Shown here one piece after another: positions 55,178 through 64,000 of a stretch of DNA of 64,000 bases (positions are counted from its first letter, which is position 1; each line of letters begins with the position of its first letter). Where the stretch lies: contig JAWNGF010000002.1 in the NCBI GenBank assembly GCA_037039685.1, forward strand, positions 2,232,001 through 2,296,000. The letters are read 5' to 3'. A program made the translations under genes and the position numbers. The notes under the pieces were generated by a model that saw nothing but the letters and a program-made list of their open reading frames with translations, was not told the DNA's origin and ran no database searches. This stretch comes from Ceratobasidium sp. AG-K (lineage: Eukaryota > Basidiomycota > Agaricomycetes > Cantharellales > Ceratobasidiaceae).

Positions 55178-58100
55178 TTAGAACCCTTCAGGTGGGGCTG
55201 TTAACCATGGTAGGCCACGATAGTCGGCGGCTGATAAAAAGTTAGAGAGGGTCGAGGAGAAGCGCAGGCGACTTACTGTTCTTGTATACCGTGTTCCCCC
55301 ACCATTGTATATCCGCCTTGTCGCCCAGCGGGAATTGAATAGTAAAGAAGATGACGATGATGGCAATAAGCGTTCCTGCACCACGTATTAGCATTCGCTC
55401 AATTCATCCAGCAAGATGCATACCCGAATCCAAAGCAGCAGCAAGCGCATAGTTGAACTTGGACCACCACCTAAAGTTATGCCTCCTTACAATATATTCT
55501 ACAATCACGTCAGCACCACGTCACCCAAAAGCACTTGCGGTACTCACGGAACAAGAACCCAACAACAAACCAACTCGAGTAGTTGATACCCGTCGCAGGC
55601 GGGATGTACGTTGGGCCGTTGAGGAAGACGGGGATGTTGACGTAGCGGAGGCGCGAAGTGGGGAACTTGCGTTGCCAGAGCCAGAATGGGATCGGGAGGA
55701 GCGCGCCGACGAGGAGTGCCCAGAGCTGACCGTTGTACGTAGCGCCCTTGCCGAATTGTCGTCGTGGGCCAATCACACCCCTACGCAAGCATTAGCACCA
55801 AGTCACACGACGGGAAGAGGGACGTACCAAACAGTCGACGCGGTAAAGTACACCTGGTTATGCGGGCAAATCAACCGCTGAGGTTGGTCATCCGTACACA
55901 AATCGGGAACGTGGTGGAACAGGAACTCCTTGACGCCCACTTGGACAAGCGCCGAAATAAACGTCGTGACGGCCTGGACTAGATGGGCGTTAGACGAGGT
56001 ACTCGCTCAGCAGACTCGACATACTCTTGAACGTCGCCCGTGGTGGAACCTTAATATAATGACCCAACTTCAGGTCTTGCGTAAACGTGATCGCCTCGGC
56101 CAAACTCTGAACCGCAAAGGCTTTGAACATCTGCATGCTAGTCAGATTCGCACCTTGGCTAGAACTAGGCACACACCATGTTAGGCAACGGCTTGCCCTC
56201 GATCAACGTGCCAGGGATAATCTCAGCGACCAAATTGACGCTAACCGACTGCCCAGTCATCGCATACACATACGACACGGGGATCGTGTATATGATCGGC
56301 AGTAGGAGGGCAAACGGGATTCCCCACCAAGGCATACCCGTATCCCAAGCCTAGACACACGTTAGTCGCGCCGAGTCAGGAAGCCTATCCAACGTACCAA
56401 TGCCGTGATCATGGCGAGCGCAAAGAACACAGCTCCAACAATCAGGTACCACCAATCCGGCACCTCGGGGTAATGGCGCATGAGCTTGGCGTGGATATCA
56501 TCCTCCTCGACCCGGACGTTTTTGATTCCTGCCAAGAGCGCAGGGCCGTGGTACAATGCGGTATGGACGAGAATCGAGGTAGAAATAGCAAAGGCGATAA
56601 AGTAGGTGAGCGCATAGGTCGAGGGGAGATATAGTTCGGAATATTCTTCATAGGCCGTCTCGTTCAGGCTGTACGTGGCAAAGTCGATGACGCGCGAGAT
56701 GTTATACCTGTTCCCAAAGCGGTCAAAGGGGCGTGTAGCCGACACGGGGAAGTAGGCAAAGTGCCAGACCTGTCAAGGGGTTAATGAAGTCGGGAGGTCG
56801 GTATAACAGACGGACTCACGTTCGAGTAGTACAAGATTGGGCAAAGGATCCAGTAGAACAAGACGAACCCGACCATGACATGTACCTCGGCCCACCACGG
56901 GACCATCAACGGCGAGCCAATATAAGCGATTTGAGCCCAGTCAAATGTGAGCATGCCCATGCCGAGTCCTGTCGATACACCAAATAACTGGTTGACCTTG
57001 CGATTCACTGTACCAAGTTAGCACACGCAGCAATTTCAGCGATAAGACTCACTCGGTCGGAACCAACATATCCACGAAAACGCCGAGAGAGCAGTGAACA
57101 ACAGCCCAGGCAAAAACATCCATGCAAAAGCGCCCGCAGTCGCCCAGAGGAAAAACTTGTACCGCGTCATTCCTCCCGTTCCATCCTCGTCGTCTTCAGC
57201 GTGCAATGTGTTGAGCAGGGTGCAAATAACCAGGTTTTGGGGCCAGATCATCGAGGCAGGCCAGACAAGATAGCGACGGCAGATACCAGCGAGACCGAAT
57301 CCGGTCATTTGTGTGACCAACATGAGACAGATGTTCCATCTTTTCGACGTGAGCACGGAACGAGTGCACAGAGGAATGCACTCACAGTGTTCCGAGCCTG
57401 ATTCTGTAATAGTACTCGGCCGTAATCATGACGTTCATCGAATAACCGGGAGTAGTCGCAACGTTGGCCATGATAAACAATAGCATATGCTCCTGCGCAC
57501 ATTGTTAGCAACGGATAGCGCAAAAACACTGTTGGTTCCGAGGGCACCAATCGCTAGGAAGGCTGAAAAAAAGGCACCCAGAACCAAGACAACTGGTATT
57601 CCCGACATTCCTCCCTCAAGTCCAACCAAAACGCATTCCGCCAGTGCACCGCTCAATCGTCGGTAGATGCGCCTAAGCTCTTGGCATTTCACATTATCCA
57701 ACCGATGGGCAACCCTGAGGGCGCCTTCCTTCCCTCATAATCCCTCATCCATTCCTGGCCAATCCCGGTAACTAAAACGGGCACACACCTTGATGTTAAA
57801 CGGACCCGGGTTGAACGAAAACGTACCACCGCCGAGCCAGCGGGGAAGGTCGTAATCGTTGATGGGGAGGACATAGGCCATGAATTTTCCGATCGGATGC
57901 GAGAGGAGGCTGTGAGGGCGTCAGAAAGTGGGGTTGAAAATTAGGTAGAAACTGACAGGAGCACGATGGGGGCGAGCGAGGGAGCTGGGTATCGAAAGCT
58001 GAAAAAGGTGTTGGCTCCCGAAGCAATGACGCACAGAAATATGCCTAGTCGAGGTTAGTGCGAGTCCCAGAGCCGAGAAAAGACGTACCGATGAACCAAA

Positions 58101-59103
58101 CGCGAAAAGTGAGAGATGGCATCTCCGGATCGTCGATATTGGACACCGAGGCTCGGACCTCGGGGTACGGCGAGTCTTCCTCTTCCTCGTACTGATTGTC
58201 AAACTCGGCACTAAACTCGGAGCGACGAGAGGCAGTAAAGTGCAGGCTAGAGAGTGTTGCCCCGTCGACCTTGTTGTACTTGTGCTCGTCTGCGGCCGGT
58301 TGCCCTGCTAACTCCTCCATCATGACCCCTCCACTCGACGTGCTCCTTTTTCGACCTAGGGAATGACTGGCCTCTGGGTCGTGGTCGGGGTTGCTGAGTG
58401 ACACATGGACCTCTGGGGTATTGGCCTGGCGAGGAACACGTTCCTTGAGGGAGCGCATACGGAAAGACTCGGGCGCAGTGCTGGGCTCAAAGGACGAGTC
58501 CGACGTTGTCCGCGGGGGCTGGAGGGCTGAGGCATGGACAGGTGTCGACGCAAGGGGGACAGGCGTGGGCGACGACAGGGCAGGGCGGGCAGTAGGGTAT
58601 GTCGCAGGTTGGGCGCTAGCGAGGGGGGCAGTCGCAGGCTGAATGTGTTGCATTTGCTGTTGTTCCTGCTGCTCTTGTTGGGCTGCGGCTGAGGACATAT
58701 TAGCGCGGCTTTGATATCGATCTCAAAGCTTACCTTGTTCGGCAGTTGTTGGCGGCAGATAGGCAAATACATCCTCGTCATCGCTCTCGACATACTCGTC
58801 TTCCTCGTACAAGTCTTCTCCAGCCCCGGTATAGGGCCGGCTCTGGGAGCCATATGCCCATTGGACGTCTGAGGTCGAGGTGCTGGCGGTCGTCGGCGTC
58901 TCTGGGTATTGGTAGCGCGGTCGAGGTATGGCGGATTGCTCGTCGCTGCCGACGTGGTGGGCCGGCCAGCGGAAGAGTATGGCCGGGACATGGTGTGGTG
59001 GTTGAGAATAACCCGTGAATGCAAAGTCGATATAACATGGGCACGTGGGTGTGCCTGACGACCAATCGATATCTCTCGCATTTGTCCCACATAAGTTATC
59101 CAT
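55178..59103 (-). CDS. OPT-family oligopeptide transporter
   Basis: A proton-coupled carrier of small peptides (or related metal/peptide complexes) in the plasma membrane. About a dozen exons. The N-terminal region of about 300 residues is cytosolic, acidic and Gln/Pro/Ser-rich (EDLYEEDEYVESDDEDVFAY, then QQEQQEQQQMQ). Family motifs: SFNPGPFNIKEHMLLFIMAN, SPLMVPWWAEVHVMVGF, GKPLPNMMFKAF, the KIPPR-like HYIKVPPR, and GINYSSWFVVGFLF near the end, stop after APPEGF. The start is uncertain: the ATG at 59103 is in the acidic frame, while an attractive ATG at 58991 (MSRPYSS) is one frame off. Convergent with GEA2 (208 bp). Confidence 0.88.
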
Positions 59104-62100
59104 CACACTCAAACTACTGTGTGTTTCACGCTCCATGTTCGTATTCCTCGCCATGGTGGCAACGGCCCTCGCCACCGTAGCTAGCGGCAAGGACGCTTCA
59201 GCCTGCACACGGGCTTTTCGGGTGCCCTGAGTATCCAGACCAGTCTAGTGCAAAACTATTGCCCCTGTCCATCACCCGGCACGCCATGCCGTCCTATTCG
59301 CACCACCCTAGATTTCACCTGCGCATCAGGCACGACGCTATCTCTCAACGGACTACAATGCTCAATTTCTACGGAAATTCAATTATCCAATGGCCGCAAG
59401 TATTTCCTCATCCAGCTACTGCCATCTCACCATCTCGCCCATCGAAACGCACAGCACGCACCATTTTGGTGGCCAGTGAACACGTATTTGCCAGCGACTG
59501 GCGACTACCGCCAGGCACTCCTATTTACCAGGTATGATCGCATGACTAGCGTCCATCACCTTCGTCCCATAATCTCAGGCTCCGCAACGAGTGTTCGCCC
59601 CAACAGGTCGATTCCAAGGCCGTGGCTCGACTTGGCGTACTGCTTGTATCTGTGCTGCCGTGAACGCAGCCGGCATCCCCGCCCCTACATCCTTGGCCTC
59701 GTCCTCCGCGGCGACGTCACCACCTAATAAACCCACTTGAGCGCGCAGTCAACATCCCTGACTGCATCCTCCGGTCCGAAACGCCACGTTGACTACCGGT
59801 AAAGCTTCGCGCACCACGACTCGGCAAATGTTGACCCAGGATCAACGCCGTCCCCGGCTCGATCAGATCATTCCCCGAGACACCCAAACCAAGCTAGTTT
59901 GCGTGGATAAACGATATACTTGAATCTCCATCGCTCACGGGCCCCGAATCACATGGGACGTTGGCGGTAATTAGGTTGATTCGCTTGGCGGTCCCCGCGG
60001 TGTGCATTCCGTGAAATTTCCGTCAGCTTGGTTGTACCTGCCTACTCTCGTGCACCACAAGGCGTGTTCGCCAAGTTCGTCGCGTGCGAGGGCCATCTCT
60101 ATGTCCAAGATGTAGACGCCCACTGGAGGTTACGAAATAATCATGGGGAGACTGAGTACACACCTCCAAACCCCACATGCGCGCCGACCAAACTTCATAC
60201 CAGGTAGCAACAAACTGTCAAAAGCCAGGACACATTCATCTGGCATTCAAGTGCGCGACTGATCGCAGTTTGATCGACGTTGCTGTTTTTCTGCGCGTCT
60301 CCCAAGGCACCTCGAACCATACAATACTCCGCCTCCTCTTTGTGGGTTTCAAGAATGTTGCCACATCTCGTATCCGGAAGTACTAGCTCGTTCTCGACAA
60401 CAAAGTACTCCTTATTCTCGCTTGTGGTCCCTGCGCCCCGGAGAGCGCTTCTGGCGTCATAGGGTCTCAATGAGTTTGGGTGTTGTACGCGCCGAGTGCG
60501 AGCCAGATGGGGGTAGTTGGGGGCGTGTGTGGGTTGCTCCGCTCGGGTCGATGCCGGGTGCATTGGTTCCGAATCCGAGTATGTATGGTGGAGAGAGGAG
60601 CGTCTGGATGGCGAGATGAAGCGGTTGCTGACACTGGTGCAGGAGCAGGAGCGGGTTCACCCTCGCCTCGTCCGTCTCCTTCCGATCCGCAATTTTTAGG
60701 AGTCGTCGTTTACGAACAACTCGGCGCGAGTGCTGAAATTAGAACGCGTATAGGTACTAGAACTGACGTAGGATCTGTCCTCGAAGCGGATGCAAGTGTA
60801 GGACTCAGAAACCCAGTAATTGGCACCTCGTCATTCGTTCTCGGCACTGCTACACAAATCATCACTCAACGAACCAGCGAAGCCTATCATAAACCCACCC
60901 GAAACTCAACTCGAGCGTGCGTTCGGCTTACGTCCATCAGGACTCCCGACGATCCGCCGATTCGCAGCCGCTGCTCCGCCGTCCGAACGACGAATTCCTT
61001 CATCGGCTTCAACGTCAGTAGGAAGCAAAACTAACACTAGACACGACTGCTTCATGACAGCATTGGCAGCCTCGTATTCCGGGGTCTTTATGTCGGCGGT
61101 TGTCGGGTACGAGTCCAAGCTGCCCCTATCCCAAGTCTGCCTCTATTTGTCAAGTCATGGATTTAAATTGAAAAAGTTTGCGTCACGTGATGGCGTGTAA
61201 ATGCGTCCTCCCTTGGCGCTCGCGAGCGATTGTGTCCGCCGCAGTTGGACAGTTGATATAGAACATTCTGTTCGTAATTTGGTACTGCGCCCGATGGCGA
61301 CTCGATCAATCGGCGAGTTTCGGCAGTCAGAAAGATGTATTTTAATAGCCGTGTACGCGATTTGTCGACGAGTTTGAGAGTGAAAAGTCGGATGCTGTTG
61401 CCGTTGTCCGAAATGTCCCTCTGCCCAGAGACAATAAATGTACGAACAGCCGAGAGAAGGGGTGAAAAGGTCTACTCAGCCCATCGCCCCCGAGAGGCGC
61501 TCTAATTATCCTTACAGCAATGACGCACAGACATCAACCGGCACCGACGCCGTAAAGTCAAACTCCTGAACGTCGGCCGGTGCGTCAGTAGAAAAGCGAA
61601 AAGGTAAACTGTAAATTTTCGTGGCACGCTTGCTTTTCGTTTGTAATGAAAGCGAAGCACAAGGACTCGAGTCACCCAAGGTACCATCTCCTATTCTCGT
61701 ATAGCCCAACTGCAAGCGCGTGGGCTCCACCCCTGGGTGGCATATCGATATCAACGGGCAACTCGTTGCGAGAAAATTGAACCATTGAATGCATCTTGGT
61801 TGGACAAAACGGGATAAGAAGGCAGCAGTGCATGTAATTTGTATGCAGCGCTCCACTTTACCATTGGATGAATCAAACCACACGTGGAGCCGGTACGACT
61901 CCTCTTTCCGGCAAGCTCTCACCTGCTGCCCGCCGACCGACGCTGTACGGAAATTCGCAGGGTGCATGGAAGTGGTGCTCCACCGTGCAAGCCACGCTTT
62001 ATGCACTCGCATTCGAAGCAGTCGCGTAAATTCGGTCGTTACGTACCCGGTGGGCCGAGCAGTCGCATATCGCTACACGAGGCTTGGTTTCATGTCGAAA

Positions 62101-63405
62101 TGCATGGCAGGCTTGCGCGGGTCAATTCTAAACTCAGATGCTGCACGCTCCAACATTGATCTTCAACAAGATGCACAGAAGCCTTGGTCGCCTAAATGGT
62201 ATTTAGTGGTTACCCTTCCAGTACGCTGACGATCGAGCCTGATCATGATCGCACAACATCGCAAGCTCGGGTGTCCTTGCAACACGAGTCGTGGATCATC
62301 GTCGTCATAGAGGTTCGCCGAACCGACGGCAATTTGGTGCACACGGCGCCCATGGGAGAAGATAATGGGTGGTTGACCAACCAGCGCACGCGATCTGGCT
62401 GTGATGGGCGATCATCACAGGTCAATCACAAACGCTAAAAGTGGGTGGTTTCTAGTTCGAATTTCTAATCGACTTCGCGAAGAACCCAAAACGACATGCG
62501 TACCAGGGATGGGAAGGTGCGCATGCACGCGTGAATTGCGACATCACAAATGTACCGCATGTAGACAGCGCATACAAGACTTAGGATCAGTCATCTTGTG
62601 GTGCGCTGAGCAAGCGGTAGTCGGTACGCACCGCTGAAATTGCGTTGGTGAGAAATAGCCGACGGGTAAGCATATAAACAGCGACCCCGGGGACTGCAAT
62701 CAAGCATTGACGTCAAGCGCGCGTGCCCGCCAGGTTCCTGGCGCTGCCCCTATTTGGTCATGTGGCATTGCGCCCAATATCCACACCAACGGCGAAGAGT
62801 GCGTCAACAGCGGGCACAAGGACAGTGTGGGACATCGGGAAACGAGCAGTGGACTGTATCGGGAACACGCAAGTGCAGGGTGCAGCCGGGTACCATGCGA
62901 TGCGAGCCGTAAGCATCATTGTACATCATGATGACAATTCGTAGAGCAATTCGTCCTGAAATTTACCCAACTTGTCCGTGTGACAATTGCGCCAAGTTAC
63001 CGGAAAATGGTTATCCCGAGCGTGCCACGAGGCAACCGAGCCAATGTTAGAGTTATTGTTGTAGGATGTAAGCAGATGATACATGTACAGATGATGCCAA
63101 AGGCGCAACAAAAGGTGACAGACAGCGGGATGCATAGAAAAAGAACGGACCAAGACGGATAAAGAATAAAAGGGTGGACAGGATCAAACACGATCCTGTT
63201 CAGAACGTAAGAGCAAAGGAATATAAAAACAAATTCCACAATGGCCAAAGCGATTTTGGAAAAGAAATGAGAAAATTAGATATCAAAGCTGGAGGAGGGT
63301 GTAACTTAGAGAAAGCCAAATGAGTGGGAGCGAGTCCGGGCGTGCTTGGTCTGATGCGATACAGTGATGAGGTACGAAGAGGAAATCCGAGCTCGTGCAA
63401 GGCGT
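59104..63405. other. 4.3 kb without a defensible gene
   Basis: At 59134 on the plus strand a signal-peptide-like start (MFVFLAMVATALATVASGKD) runs 31 codons to a stop. Later coding-like pieces (CASGTTLSLNGLQCSISTEI near 59300; TTSENKEYFVVENELVLPD on the minus strand near 60430) sit in different frames and cannot be joined. GC content is gene-like but stops are frequent in every frame. It may hold one or more decayed genes. No repeats, LTRs or RNA genes recognised. Confidence 0.4.
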
Positions 63406-63895
63406 CTAATAGTTGCCTAATCTATATCCGGGAATGCGCTTCACGGTCACTCTTAAAACACCCGACTCGAAGTTAGCGTGGACGGAGCTCATGTCGGCGT
63501 CGCGGTCAAATTGCCATAGCCATTCGTACCGACCTGTGGGCGGAGTTTAGTGACCCACAATAGGCCGGGAACGCATCGGGGCCAGGACACTCACAGTCTT
63601 TTTCCATGTCCCACCGGTCCGCGACTATTACCAATGCGTTTCCCTTCTTTGCCGAAATCGTGATGCACTCTGGGTGAAAGCCGCAGCCGAGATGTGCGAC
63701 CAGCGAGTAGGTTGTTGGTGAGGCCTGCACCTCTGGTTGCACCCGTTGGTCCTCTGTGGGTGACCGTGATCCCCGGATGGTGACGATAGGGATCTGTGGG
63801 CTCGAGGGGGATGGTGACCGCGAGTTGGCGAGATGAGGAAAGTAGGAGCTCATGCCGGATCCGCTGGCCTGTGGAACAGCTGTGGAATGGGACAT
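63406..63895 (-). CDS. Small Hsp20-like (alpha-crystallin-like) protein, 142 aa
   Basis: Two exons (63595-63895, 63406-63533) joined at GACT|GT. The Ser/Pro-rich N terminus (MSHSTAVPQASGSGMSSYFP) is followed by a beta-rich domain: YSLVAHLGCGFHPECITISA, KKGNALVIVADRW, then EWLWQFDRDADMSSVHANFE, SGVLRVTVKRIPGY. The last block matches the core of the Hsp20/alpha-crystallin fold (A-x-F-x-x-G-V-L-x-V-x-V) but GVL is followed by few residues, so the C-terminal IxI motif is missing. Probably a small chaperone or a p23/CS-like protein. The extreme right of the window is its promoter. Confidence 0.7.
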
Positions 63896-64000
63896 GTTTT
63901 CGTCAGACGAGTCAGGCGTAGACGCGTTGGAGTGTGGCGGGGAAGTGGTATGGGGGGGGGTAGGATAGCGGGAGTGCGGTTTGGGGGAAGCACAGGAAGG
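63896..64000. promoter_or_regulatory. Upstream DNA of the Hsp20-like gene
   Basis: About 100 bases upstream of the start codon with a run of G near 63945-63960 (C-rich on the coding strand), consistent with a pyrimidine-rich fungal core promoter. No heat-shock element repeat is complete here. Confidence 0.35.

Noticed and set aside
58356..59090. MSRPYSS frame as the OPT transporter N terminus
   Set aside because: It is one frame off the acidic frame that splices correctly into the Gln-rich exon, and it runs into a stop if spliced.

Overview
The window reads as a chromosomal segment of a filamentous basidiomycete, most likely an Agaricomycete. The clues are dense genes with many very short introns (mostly 45-65 bp, GT..AG with CTAAY-type branch sites), basidiomycete-type membrane proteins, a CAP10-like GT90 enzyme, and a Ty3-type chromovirus nested in a Tc1-type transposon. 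A Rhizoctonia/Ceratobasidium-like fungus would fit, but that is inference. All gene models were assembled by eye from reading frames, splice consensus and phase, so exon joints are predictions.

1-6.2 kb: GMP synthase (GUA1), a single-pass Ser/Thr-rich membrane protein, and an unrecognised 310-aa protein. 6.3-15.1 kb: a decayed Tc1/mariner element (DD34E) split by a 7.27-kb Ty3/Gypsy chromovirus. The chromovirus lies on the minus strand with a 5-bp target duplication, an apparent self-priming site and an extra tryptophan-rich ORF after pol. 15.7-19.2 kb: a 1050-aa polytopic membrane protein of unknown role.

20.8-28.4 kb: mostly minus-strand genes, namely a short-chain dehydrogenase, a small Cys-rich tail protein on the plus strand, a UbiA-type prenyltransferase, an MFS sugar transporter and a 7TM receptor. 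The SDR, UbiA and MFS genes could be a small metabolic cluster, which is unproven. 28.5-45.6 kb is housekeeping: SSF1 (ribosome biogenesis), two unknowns, UBP8 (SAGA deubiquitinase), a HIT-domain hydrolase, PHO88/SND3, a mitochondrial protein that looks like a reduced prolyl-tRNA-synthetase remnant, a cytochrome b561 protein, a GT90 glycosyltransferase and the PKA catalytic subunit.

46.7-49.1 kb holds three tiny intron-containing genes sharing a W-x-K-G core. Two of them sit in a tandem duplication that includes promoter and 3' flank. I could not place this family, and it is the best candidate for something undescribed. 49.3-55 kb: the 19-exon ARF-GEF GEA2/GBF1 (1526 aa). 55.2-59.1 kb: an OPT oligopeptide transporter. 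59.2-63.4 kb: no gene I can defend. 63.4-63.9 kb: an Hsp20-like protein.
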